A DNA stretch of 64,000 nt. Origin: Phycisphaerae bacterium (lineage in GTDB: Bacteria > Planctomycetota > Phycisphaerae > Sedimentisphaerales > Anaerohalosphaeraceae). Position numbers and translations under genes: made by a program. Every line of letters starts with the position of its first letter. Positions within the stretch are counted from its first letter, which is position 1. The notes below the pieces were generated by a model. The model was not told the DNA's origin and made no database searches. It was given only the letters and a program-made list of their open reading frames with translations. The stretch is taken from the NCBI GenBank assembly GCA_014859965.1, contig JACZKQ010000127.1, positions 1 to 64,000 on the forward strand, read 5' to 3'. Below, piece after piece: positions 8,452-16,407 of this stretch.

Positions 8452-9012
8452 TTAGCCGGCTTCCTGGACCTTGAGGCCCTTGACCGGGCAGAGATAGGCA
8501 CACGCGCCGCAGCCGATGCACTTTTCGGAGATCTTGCTGAATGGCGTGTCGACGGTTCGCCGATGGCCTCGGCCGCTAAAGCTTTGGGCATGCCGCTCGC
8601 TGACCTCGGCACAGGCCCGGACACACAGGCCGCACAGCAGACAATTCTCCTTCTGCTTCAGGTGAATGCGGCTCCGCGATACGCCGTATTCGGCCGCAAG
8701 TTTGTTGAGCTTTTCAGAATCCGGGCAGCGTGCCATCAGCAATTCAAAAATGATTTTGCGCGACTTTTTAACGCGTTCGGTGTCGGTTTTGACTTCCAAA
8801 CCCTCGGTGGCTTTGAATACACATGACGCTTCCAGACCCGGCCGGCCGCCGCCGACGATCTCAACCAGACACAGCCTGCACGCGCCGTACGGCGTCAGGT
8901 CTTTGTGATAGCAGAGCGTCGGTATTTTGACGCCTTCGGCAAGGGCCGCCTCGAGAATCGTCGTGCCTTCTTCAACCTGCAAGGGCTTGTCGTTAAGCTT
9001 AAAGTTTATCAT
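8452..9012 (-). CDS. HoxU/NuoG-like ferredoxin subunit (2Fe-2S plus two 4Fe-4S)
   Basis: The 186-residue soluble electron carrier has a plant-type 2Fe-2S domain at the N-terminus (CYHKDLTPYGACRLCLVEI, closing Cys in LEASC), a middle segment, then two 4Fe-4S motifs, CLLCGLCVRAC and CIGCGACAYLCP. This is the layout of HoxU and of the N-terminal part of NuoG/HydA, but the His-Cys3 cluster normally between the two halves is missing and no H-cluster domain follows. I start it at the ATG 9012 (MINFKLND); the frame extends to 9087 without family resemblance. It is the last gene of the Rnf-linked operon and is the expected ferredoxin-like outlet of the soluble module. Confidence 0.85.
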   Translation of the reverse strand: MINFKLNDKPLQVEEGTTILEAALAEGVKIPTLCYHKDLTPYGACRLCLVEIVGGGRPGLEASCVFKATEGLEVKTDTERVKKSRKIIFELLMARCPDSEKLNKLAAEYGVSRSRIHLKQKENCLLCGLCVRACAEVSERHAQSFSGRGHRRTVDTPFSKISEKCIGCGACAYLCPVKGLKVQEAG

Positions 9013-9083
9013 AAAATGGGTTCCCAAATTCAGGCTCTTAACTGCGTTATTAACCCTATTATGCCACGTAAAGGGCGTCGTTG

Positions 9084-9530
9084 TCAAGGCGTTTTGGCTG
9101 AGTCAAAATGGTAATGCTCACCCTCTTTGGTGTAATCCAAGACGAACCGCACTGCCGGAAACGCGGCCACCAGCGCCTTCATGGTCGCCATAAGGTCGCC
9201 GAGGGGCCGCATATCGGGATGCTCCGGCCGGAAAACGGCTGCCACTTCGGTGCCGACGCCATACTGTGAATCGATTCTTACTCCGCCCCCGGTTTCCCGG
9301 GCGGACTGGGCCAGCATCGCCAAGCCAAGTCCGACGCGTTTGCCCTCTTTTGTCGTATAGAACGGATCGCTTGCCCTTTGGCTTGTCCGGGCATCCATTC
9401 CCTTGCCGTCATCCTTAACGGCCACGGTCAAGCGGGCGTCAGCGGCGGCGATTTCGATAAGCACGTTTCTTGCACCCGCCCGCGTGGCGTTTTCAGCGAT
9501 GTCCAGTACGTGCAGCGACAAGTCTTCCAT
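9084..9530 (-). CDS. GHKL-type ATP-binding protein of hydrogenase/Bfu-type operons
   Basis: This short HATPase_c protein starts MEDLSLHVLDIAENATRAGA, where the N-box is ENATRAGA. The G1 box is DDGKGMD and the G2 box is GLGLAML. It has no histidine phospho-acceptor domain. Stand-alone domains of this kind recur next to NuoEF/HydABC genes in anaerobes, where the function is unknown (possibly regulation or assembly). I chose ATG 9530 because the conserved N-terminus starts there; the frame is open to 9572. Between it and the next gene are about 70 bases with nothing recognised. Confidence 0.8.
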   Translation of the reverse strand: MEDLSLHVLDIAENATRAGARNVLIEIAAADARLTVAVKDDGKGMDARTSQRASDPFYTTKEGKRVGLGLAMLAQSARETGGGVRIDSQYGVGTEVAAVFRPEHPDMRPLGDLMATMKALVAAFPAVRFVLDYTKEGEHYHFDSAKTP

Positions 9531-9597
9531 TAAAGTCTCAAATAGCAAGGTGTCCGGCTTCCCTGCCATCAAGGCCTGAACGCCCGTAAGTTCAGTG

Positions 9598-9942
9598 TCA
9601 GTCGCCTGCTGAATTCAGCAGGGCGTACAATCTGCCGGCCAACTCAAAGGTACTGAGGCTGCTGACCAGGATCGGCAGCTTTTCTTGCCGGGCCCTCTGG
9701 ATCGTTTCTTCCTGAGGCACCCTGTTGTTAACCAGAGCGACGGCGGCGACGCCCTTAGTGCTCGCGACCGCTGCGACGTTCGGATGCACCTGCAGCGTGA
9801 TCCACAAATCGCCTTCCTCGCAGTTGGCCAGTACGTCGCTGAGCAGATCGCTGACGTAGCCCCGCTTGACCTCCCGGTCGAGCTGGTCTTCGGCCGTGCG
9901 CACCTGAAGTTGCAGTCGTTCAATAATAGCACTGAGTTTCAC
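9598..9942 (-). CDS. DRTGG-domain protein
   Basis: The 114-residue protein matches the small DRTGG-domain proteins found beside bifurcating hydrogenase-type operons: MKLSAIIERLQLQV, then VKRGYVSDLLSDVLA, GDLWITLQVHPNVAAVA, and AVALVNNRVPQEE. The domain is related to CBS/PTA regulatory modules and is thought to bind nucleotides; the ligand is unknown. It lies between the flavoprotein fusion (about 60 bases) and the GHKL protein in the same orientation, so it is very likely part of the same transcript. Confidence 0.85.
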   Translation of the reverse strand: MKLSAIIERLQLQVRTAEDQLDREVKRGYVSDLLSDVLANCEEGDLWITLQVHPNVAAVASTKGVAAVALVNNRVPQEETIQRARQEKLPILVSSLSTFELAGRLYALLNSAGD

Positions 9943-10001
9943 ATCTCACCCCAGCGGGCCTCAAGCAAGCGCGACCTCTTCAAGCGTAATTGCCCGTTTG
10001 C

Positions 10002-13000
10002 TTACGCATTGCTACGGGGTTCGCCCTCGGACAGTTCGAGATCGCAACGATAGCATCGTTTCGCTTCACGGACCGCGGTCTCTTCGGTGAACGCCTGTTC
10101 GACCTCGTCGAAATTGAGGGCCCTTTCCGTGACGCCGATAACCGGAATCTCGGCGGGCTTCATCGCGGCGGTTTCTTCTTCAGTAAGTGTGACCGCTTCG
10201 ACGCGGATGAGGGGCCGGGTTACTGCGTATGTGCGTTGGAGGGGCTCGCCCTTAACATACTTGTCGATCATCTGGGCGGCCGTCCTGCCGTTGGCCAGCG
10301 CCGTCGTAACGGTGTCTGGGCCGCTCACCACGTCGCCGCAGGCGAACACGCCGTCGACACCCGTGTAGAACGTCTCAGCGTCGGCTTCAACGGAGTTCCA
10401 TTTCGTCAATTTCAATTTGCTGCGGCCTATCATCGATGCGACATCGGGCTCCTGGCTGATCGCCGGAATAAGCGTGTCGACATCAACGACGGATTCGGAG
10501 CCTTCGACCGGAACCGGTCTGGGCCGGCCGCTTTTGTCAAACTCGCCAAGCTGCATCCGGATCAGTTCGACACCTTTCAGTTTGCCGTTGGCGGCGACTG
10601 CCTTAACGGGGGCCACGAGGTAGTCGATCGTGACGCCCTCCAGGATCGCTTCGTGTACCTCTTCCTCAATGGCGGGCATCTGCATTTTGGTTCGTCGATA
10701 ACAGATCGTCACGTCCTTGCCAAGACGTCTGGCCGTGCGTGCCGCGTCGATTGCCGCATTTCCGCCGCCGATGACCATGACTTTCTGTCCGAGTTCGACA
10801 GTTTCGCCCAGGGTGACTTTTCTTAGGAAGTCAACCGCATCTATGACACCCTCTATGTCCTCACCGGGGATGCCCAGTTTCAGGCCCGCGTGCGCGCCGG
10901 TTGCAATGAGCACGGCGTCGTAATTCTTTTGCAGGTCCTCGAAGGCCACATCGCGGCCAACCTTCGTGCCGGTGCGAATCTCGACGCCGGCCTTCCTGAT
11001 GATTTCGATTTCGTAATCGAGGATGTCTTTCGGCAGGCGATATCTGGGAATGCCCACAGCCAGCATGCCGCCGGCGACCGGCAGGGCCTCTAATATGACG
11101 ACCTCATATCCGTGGAGGGCGAGATAATACCCCGCCGACAGGCCGGCCGGGCCCGCTCCGATGACGGCGACCTTCTTGCCGTTCTTCGGTTTGGCCTCGA
11201 CATCCACCGAGAGGCCTTCCTTCATTTCGTAATCCGCCAGGAATCGCTTGAGGGCCTTGATATGGATCGGCTTGCCGCCGCCGACACCGGCTTTGCACTT
11301 GGATTCGCACGGATGCGTGCATACGCGGCCGCACACGGCGGGCAGAGGATTCTTCTGTCGTATAATCCGGATGGCGTCTTCGAATTTCCTTTGAGCGACC
11401 AGACCCACATAGCAGGGCACGTCCTGATCCAGCGGGCAGGCATGCTGACATGAGGATGACATGATCTGTTTACATATACCGGCGCGGCATCGCTTATATT
11501 TGATGTGCTCGATGTATTCGTCGCGGAAGTACTTCAGCGAACTCAATATGGGGTTGGGCAGTGTCTGACCGAGGCCGCACATCGACGCGTCCTTGACGGC
11601 CTCGGAAATCTCTTCGAGCAGATCGAGATCGCTCATTTCGCCGTCGCCGCGGCAGATCTTCGAGAGAATCTCATACAGCGCCTGCGCTCCCTCGCGGCAG
11701 GACGAACATTTGCCGCAGGATTCGTCGGCGGTGAACTCCAGGAAGTACTTGGCCAGATCGACCATGCACGTGTCTTCGTCCATGACGATCATACCACCCG
11801 AGCCCATGATGGCGCCTGCCTCCTTGAGCCGTTCGTAATCGACCGAAAGGTGAAGCAGGCTGGCGGGAATCACACCGCCGGAAGGCCCGCCGGTCTGTAT
11901 TCCCTTGAGTTTCTTGTTATAGGGAATGCCCCCGCCGATGTCATAGATCATTTCCCGCAGCGTAATGCCCATGGGCACTTCCACGAGGCCGGCGTTGTTG
12001 ATGTTGCCCGCCAGAGAAAACACCTTCGTGCCGGGGCTGGTCTCGGTGCCGATCTTTTTAAACCATTCGGCGCCGGAGTTGATGATCGCCGCCACGTTGG
12101 CCCACGTCTCGACATTGTTGATATTGGTCGGGCCGTTCCACAGACCGGATTCGGCGGGAAACGGCGGTTTCTGTGTGGGTTCAGGCGGAAGGCCTTCGAT
12201 GGAGTGAATCAGCGAGGTCTCTTCCCCGCAGACAAAGGCGCCGGCGCCATGGAAAACCGTCAGATCAAAATTGAACCCGCTGCCGAGAATGTCCTTGCCG
12301 AGCAGGCCGTGCTCGCGGGCCTGCTCGATCGCCTGGATCATCCTGCGGATGGCCAGGGGGTATTCGGCTCGCACGTAAATGTAACCGTGCGTGCCGCCCA
12401 TGGCGTAGGCCCCGATAGTCATGCCTTCGATTACCGAATGCGGATCGGCTTCGAGGATGCTGCGGTCCATAAACGCGCCTGGATCGCCCTCGTCGGCGTT
12501 GCAGATGACATAGCAGGGCATATCCGGCTGGACGGCGCGCTGCTTGAGCACGTAGCTGCGGCAGAAGCCCCATTTCCTGCCCGCGGGAAAACCGGCCCCG
12601 CCGCGCCCCCGCAGACCCGACTTCTGCATCTCGTCAATGACGGCTTCGGGTGTCATTGAGGTGATCACCTTTGCCAGCGCCTTGTAGCCGTCGTTTGCAA
12701 TGTACTCGTCAAGGTTGTCCGGGTCGATGAGCCCGCGGTTACGCAGTGCAATGAGTCGCTGATCTTTAAAGAAGGGGATGTCCTGAAGCCTGGGTATCGG
12801 GATATCTTCGCCCTGCGAGACAAACATGAGCGCCTCGACGGGGCGGCCCTTGAGGAAGTGTTCTTCGACCAGGTTCGGAACGTCTGTTTCCTTGAGGTAT
12901 TGGTAAAAGATGCCGTCCGGCTGCACCATCAGGATGGGGCCCTTCACGCACAACCCGCTGGCGCCTGTCTGGACCACGAGAATGTCGTCGGTGAGCTGGC

Positions 13001-13100
13001 GCTCGCCAAGTTCCTTCTCCAGCGCGTCCTTTATTTTCAATGCACCATTGGAAATGCAGTTGGTACATGTGCAAATCATGACATGCGAACGATGAGCCAT
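10002..13100 (-). CDS. NuoF/HydB-GltD/NfnB fusion flavoprotein (NAD(P)H oxidoreductase core)
   Basis: A 1032-residue fusion. Residues 1-95 form a thioredoxin-like 2Fe-2S domain with C10, C15 and C51, but the fourth expected ligand is Ala47. Residues 110-535 are NuoF/HydB: FMN/NADH loop GLRGRGGAGFPAGRKWGF (162-179), NADEGDPGAF (201-210), CGEETSL (291), and 4Fe-4S ligands C462, C465, C468, C508. Residues 545-620 are the GltD-type Fe-S helical domain (C551, C555, C590, C594, C598, C602). From 640 there is a GltD/NfnB double-Rossmann unit: FAD loop VIGAGPAGLSAGYYL, NAD(P) loop VIGGGNAAIDAART, FACGDVVSGPDTV, and a C-terminal CYRCD. It should join NAD(H) and a second pyridine nucleotide or ferredoxin. 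Separate HydB and NfnB-like subunits are known in bifurcating enzymes; here they share one chain. Confidence 0.9.
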   Translation of the reverse strand: MAHRSHVMICTCTNCISNGALKIKDALEKELGERQLTDDILVVQTGASGLCVKGPILMVQPDGIFYQYLKETDVPNLVEEHFLKGRPVEALMFVSQGEDIPIPRLQDIPFFKDQRLIALRNRGLIDPDNLDEYIANDGYKALAKVITSMTPEAVIDEMQKSGLRGRGGAGFPAGRKWGFCRSYVLKQRAVQPDMPCYVICNADEGDPGAFMDRSILEADPHSVIEGMTIGAYAMGGTHGYIYVRAEYPLAIRRMIQAIEQAREHGLLGKDILGSGFNFDLTVFHGAGAFVCGEETSLIHSIEGLPPEPTQKPPFPAESGLWNGPTNINNVETWANVAAIINSGAEWFKKIGTETSPGTKVFSLAGNINNAGLVEVPMGITLREMIYDIGGGIPYNKKLKGIQTGGPSGGVIPASLLHLSVDYERLKEAGAIMGSGGMIVMDEDTCMVDLAKYFLEFTADESCGKCSSCREGAQALYEILSKICRGDGEMSDLDLLEEISEAVKDASMCGLGQTLPNPILSSLKYFRDEYIEHIKYKRCRAGICKQIMSSSCQHACPLDQDVPCYVGLVAQRKFEDAIRIIRQKNPLPAVCGRVCTHPCESKCKAGVGGGKPIHIKALKRFLADYEMKEGLSVDVEAKPKNGKKVAVIGAGPAGLSAGYYLALHGYEVVILEALPVAGGMLAVGIPRYRLPKDILDYEIEIIRKAGVEIRTGTKVGRDVAFEDLQKNYDAVLIATGAHAGLKLGIPGEDIEGVIDAVDFLRKVTLGETVELGQKVMVIGGGNAAIDAARTARRLGKDVTICYRRTKMQMPAIEEEVHEAILEGVTIDYLVAPVKAVAANGKLKGVELIRMQLGEFDKSGRPRPVPVEGSESVVDVDTLIPAISQEPDVASMIGRSKLKLTKWNSVEADAETFYTGVDGVFACGDVVSGPDTVTTALANGRTAAQMIDKYVKGEPLQRTYAVTRPLIRVEAVTLTEEETAAMKPAEIPVIGVTERALNFDEVEQAFTEETAVREAKRCYRCDLELSEGEPRSNA

Positions 13101-13201
13101 ATTTACGTCGCTCCTATACCTTCAGAACAAACCCCTCGGACCGGCCGCGGCCTGCTGCGAACGCCGGTCCCGGGACCAGGGGCGTGACCTTCTATAAGAT
13201 T

Positions 13202-13594
13202 CTATTTATTATTGGCCGCCAAGGCGTACGCCTCAACGATCCGGCCGCCCAGCACGTGCTTTTCGAGCACCTCCAGCGCCTTGGCGGCTGTCATGTTGAC
13301 GTACCGGACCGGCGGCTGGTCCTGTATCGCCACCGTGATCATCGGTTCCTGACCGCACAACCCGGCGCAACTCGAGATTGTGACAAGCACGTCGCTGAGG
13401 TCCTGCTTCTCAATGGCCTCCACCAGCGCCGTCATAACGGCCCGGGCGCCCGCCGCAATACCGCACGTGCCCATGTGCACAATAATCTTTGCCTTGGCCT
13501 CGCCTTCGCGAAGATGGATCACCTTTTTCATTCTCCGGGCGATCTTCTCCAGGTCTTCTATCTTCAGCTTTGCGATGTTCGTGCTCCTCAACAA
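13202..13594 (-). CDS. 2Fe-2S thioredoxin-like ferredoxin-domain protein
   Basis: This is a stand-alone thioredoxin-fold 2Fe-2S domain of the type fused to HydB N-termini: KAKIIVHMGTCGIAAGARAV, then ISSCAGLCGQEPMITV and a C-terminal LEKHVLGGRIVEAY. It carries electrons between the NuoE-like and NuoF-like parts. The start is uncertain: the frame opens at a TTG (13594) overlapping the upstream stop by seven bases. AGGAG at about 13588-13584 would instead suit a non-ATG codon some seven bases further on, and the first ATG is residue 22. The stop lies 102 bases before the flavoprotein fusion. Confidence 0.85.
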   Translation of the reverse strand: MLRSTNIAKLKIEDLEKIARRMKKVIHLREGEAKAKIIVHMGTCGIAAGARAVMTALVEAIEKQDLSDVLVTISSCAGLCGQEPMITVAIQDQPPVRYVNMTAAKALEVLEKHVLGGRIVEAYALAANNK

Positions 13595-14547
13595 TACGTG
13601 TGCAATACGTCATCTATCATGTCGACCTTAAAGTAGCCGTAGATTTCGTCGTTAATCGAAATCACCGGAGACTGGCCGCAGCAGCCGATACAACTGACTG
13701 TCTCCAGCGCGAAGTTCAGGTCCTCGGTGTTTTCGCCCACGGCGATTCCCAGCTTGCGCTGCACGCCCTCAAGGATGCGGCCGCCGCCTTTAACGTAACA
13801 CGACGTCCCCATGCAGACGCGGATGACGTTGCGCCCCTTTGGTTTCAGACTGAACGCGTTATAGAACGTCGCCAGCCGGTAAATGCTGCTCATCGGCATG
13901 TTCAGCCGCTTGGCCGTGCGCCGCAGTACCGGCTCAGGCAGATAATTGAATGTGCTGTTGATACGCTGCAGGATGGGAACCGCCGCCCCGGGCATGTCCG
14001 CGTACTCGTCGAGAATTCTGTCCACGGCGGTCTCGTCTTCGGGGTCCAGTTTGATAATCCGCGGCTCGGGGATCAGACTGTCCTGGCCGTCCTTGATGAA
14101 CCGCCAGCGCAGCTTGGTATCGTAGGTCTTGTTCTTGACAATGCCCCGCACCGTCGTCAGGAAGTCGGGAATAAAGATGTCCAAATCGCTCTTGACCTTC
14201 ACCTGGCAGGCTAACCGCATGCCCGAGAGCTTCTCTTCTCGGCTCATGAAGACCTCTTCAGTGGGCAGGATCTGCCCGCCGCCCTCGAGAACGCGGCACT
14301 TGCAGTAGCCGCAGCTTGCCTTGCCCGCACAGGACGAGGTGATCTCGACGCCGTTGGTGGTCAGCGCCGACAGCAGGAAGTCGCCGCCCTCCACGGTGAA
14401 CTCCTTCTCCTGGTCCTCCTGGTGTACAACAATTCTGCACTTGCCGTAAGTGACCAGCAGACGGTCGGCGATCGACAACAGTATCGTGATGACCAGCAGA
14501 ATCAGACTGATTACAATGACAGGGGTTACAAGGGTCACAAAGCTCAT
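13588..14547 (-). CDS. Fusion of NqrF-type membrane 2Fe-2S domain with NuoE/HydC domain
   Basis: Residues 6-30 form one transmembrane helix. Residues 37-130 are a plant-type 2Fe-2S ferredoxin with C73, C79, C82 and C114 in the pattern of the NqrF N-terminus (SSCAGKASCGYCKCRV, RLACQV). NqrF would then carry its FAD/NADH domain. Instead, after a linker, residues 170-319 are a NuoE/HydC domain with 2Fe-2S ligands C245, C250, C286 and C290 (CMGTSC, CIGCC). So one protein sits in the membrane next to RnfA and docks a NuoF partner. It follows rnfA by 17 bases and overlaps the next gene. It appears to stand in for both RnfB and the NqrF diaphorase (inference). Confidence 0.9.
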   Translation of the reverse strand: MSFVTLVTPVIVISLILLVITILLSIADRLLVTYGKCRIVVHQEDQEKEFTVEGGDFLLSALTTNGVEITSSCAGKASCGYCKCRVLEGGGQILPTEEVFMSREEKLSGMRLACQVKVKSDLDIFIPDFLTTVRGIVKNKTYDTKLRWRFIKDGQDSLIPEPRIIKLDPEDETAVDRILDEYADMPGAAVPILQRINSTFNYLPEPVLRRTAKRLNMPMSSIYRLATFYNAFSLKPKGRNVIRVCMGTSCYVKGGGRILEGVQRKLGIAVGENTEDLNFALETVSCIGCCGQSPVISINDEIYGYFKVDMIDDVLHTYC

Positions 14548-14564
14548 GTCTCGCTCGCCTAAAC

Positions 14565-15152
14565 TTATTTAACGTCTACCATTCCGCCGAAACCTAAGAA
14601 CGCCAGGGCGATGATGCCGGCGATGATCATTATGATCGCCGTGCCGCGCAGGCCTTTCGGGACATTGCCCACAAGGGCGAGTCTTTCGTTAATCGCCGCC
14701 ACGATCATGATCGCGACCATCCAGCCGACGGCCGAACCGAATGCGAACATCACCGTCGCCGCAAAAGAGTACTCTCGAAGCACCATGAACACCGACACGG
14801 CCAGCACAGTGCAGTTGACCGTGATCAGCGGCAGAAAAATACCGAACGCCGACTGCAGCGGCGGGAAAAACCGTTCCATGATCATTTCAACGAGCTGCAC
14901 CGTAGCGGCGATGACGATAATGAACACAATGTAATAAATGAGTTCACTGTGCGTCGGCACAAGGATCAGATGGTAGATCGGCCAGTTGATCGCCGCGGTC
15001 AGCGTGACGACGAAGATCACCGCCACGCTCATGCCGAAGGCCGTCTTTCTCGTCCGCGACAGCGACACGAACGGGCACATACCCAGCAAATACGTCAGCG
15101 CGATGTTATGCGTAAGGATCGCCGCGATAAATAAGGTCAACAGATGCGCCAT
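14565..15152 (-). CDS. rnfA: Electron transport complex subunit RnfA (NqrE-like)
   Basis: The 195-residue integral membrane protein has six helices and the paired conserved cysteine-bearing half-repeats of RnfA/NqrE: LTHNIALTYLLGMCPFVSLS near the N-terminus and LPLITVNCTVLAVSVFMVLREY after the middle. Together with RnfE it forms the pseudo-symmetric core that holds a membrane-embedded Fe centre and couples electron flow to Na+/H+ movement. I start it at ATG 15152 (MAHLLTLF), two bases after the rnfE stop; the longer frame to 15263 lies inside rnfE. Confidence 0.93.
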   Translation of the reverse strand: MAHLLTLFIAAILTHNIALTYLLGMCPFVSLSRTRKTAFGMSVAVIFVVTLTAAINWPIYHLILVPTHSELIYYIVFIIVIAATVQLVEMIMERFFPPLQSAFGIFLPLITVNCTVLAVSVFMVLREYSFAATVMFAFGSAVGWMVAIMIVAAINERLALVGNVPKGLRGTAIIMIIAGIIALAFLGFGGMVDVK

Positions 15153-15154
15153 GC

Positions 15155-15790
15155 TTACTCTCCTTCTTCTTCGCCGCTTGACCGTTCGGTGATCGCCCGT
15201 GAAATCCAGATGGCCGTTCCCAACAGGAAAAACGCCCCCGGCGCCATCGACATCACCACCCACTTCTCCCAGCCGTCCGGCGTGACCTGGAACCCGAGCA
15301 GCGTCCCGAACCCGAGCACCTCGCGGATTGCCGCGATGGCGATCAGCGTATACGAATAGCCGATGCCGTTTCCGACGGCGTCGATGACCGAATGACGCAC
15401 GCTTCGGGTCACGTAGAATGCTTCGGCGCGACCCATGATAATGCAGTTGGTGATGATCAGCGCCACATACGGGCCCAGCGCCTCGCTGATCGCCGGTGTG
15501 AACGCGTCGAGAAATTTCTGTACGATGATCACAAACGAGGCGATTGCGATCATGTAGGTGATAATCCTCGCCCGCTGCGGAATCAGCGAGCGAAGACTCG
15601 AAATGATGACCGCCGTGGCGATCAAAACGAACGTCACACCGACGCCCATCGCGATCGCGTTTTCGACCTTGTTGCTGACGGCCAGCGCCGAACAGATGCC
15701 CAATCCCACCACAAAGATCGGATGCTCACGCGTGTATCCGGTCTTCAGGATTTTACGGTCTTCGCCGTCAAAAAGCTGTTTTGTGCTCAT
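15155..15790 (-). CDS. rnfE: Electron transport complex subunit RnfE (NqrD-like)
   Basis: This RnfE/NqrD family protein has 211 residues and six helices. Signatures are NPIFVVGLGICSALAVSNKVENAIAMG-like (here HPIFVVGLGICSALAVS), a middle LGPYVALIITNCIIMGRAEA with the conserved Cys, and IDAVGNGIGYSYTLIAIAAIREVLGFG. It pairs with RnfA in the ion-translocating core. Its ATG overlaps the rnfG stop (ATGA), indicating translational coupling. Confidence 0.95.
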   Translation of the reverse strand: MSTKQLFDGEDRKILKTGYTREHPIFVVGLGICSALAVSNKVENAIAMGVGVTFVLIATAVIISSLRSLIPQRARIITYMIAIASFVIIVQKFLDAFTPAISEALGPYVALIITNCIIMGRAEAFYVTRSVRHSVIDAVGNGIGYSYTLIAIAAIREVLGFGTLLGFQVTPDGWEKWVVMSMAPGAFFLLGTAIWISRAITERSSGEEEGE

Positions 15791-16407
15791 TTCTTCAGGC
15801 TTTCCTTGATGGCCGGTATGTATGTGTTTGTTTCCTTGTTCAATAGCGCCTCCAGCGCGTTGCAGCTCAGCGTGGCGCCCGTCAGGCCGTCTATTTCATT
15901 GATGCCGCTGGCCTTGCCCGGCGGCCGTATCCTGAATTGCGGAAAGAACTTCTTGCCTTTGAACTGCTCCAGAAACTCCGACTCGGCGATGCGCCCGCCC
16001 AGACCCGGCGTTTCCTTCTGCGAGACGATGGTGATGCCCTTGATCGTCTCGACGTCCGGCTCGAAGGCGATCACGCCGTATATCTCATCCTGCAAGCCTG
16101 AGCCGCGGTATTCGAAAATCACGTCGCCCGTCTGGGTCAGGTAGAACTTCTTCTTGTTTTCTTCGGCAACGCCTGCGGTCTGCATGGCGTCGGGATAAGC
16201 TTTTGCCGTGATCTTTTCGGAGTAGACCTGTTCCAGCGACGCTTCCGTGAACTCGATCTCGGCCGCTTTCAGGATACTCTGCTGGAGTCTCTTCGCCTGG
16301 TTGGCCTTGATGAATGGCGCCGTGAACGCGTCGACGCTTACCAGCGCCGTCGTCAACACCGCCCCGAGGACCAGAACGAACGCGATCATTTTGACTTTGT
16401 CCATCAT
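15787..16407 (-). CDS. rnfG: FMN-carrying subunit RnfG (NqrC-like)
   Basis: The 206-residue protein has one N-terminal membrane anchor (MIAFVLVLGAVLTTALVSV) and an FMN-binding domain outside the membrane. The flavinylation motif DGLTGATLS, near residue 177, supplies the Thr that is esterified to FMN by ApbE. The start is ATG 16407, which overlaps the rnfD stop (ATGA); the upstream open frame lies within rnfD. An ApbE gene is not in the window. Confidence 0.93.
   Translation of the reverse strand: MMDKVKMIAFVLVLGAVLTTALVSVDAFTAPFIKANQAKRLQQSILKAAEIEFTEASLEQVYSEKITAKAYPDAMQTAGVAEENKKKFYLTQTGDVIFEYRGSGLQDEIYGVIAFEPDVETIKGITIVSQKETPGLGGRIAESEFLEQFKGKKFFPQFRIRPPGKASGINEIDGLTGATLSCNALEALLNKETNTYIPAIKESLKK

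Noticed and set aside
11505-12659. 384-residue plus-strand frame inside the NuoF-GltD fusion
   Set aside because: Shadow of the real gene; the translation is low in recognisable motifs.
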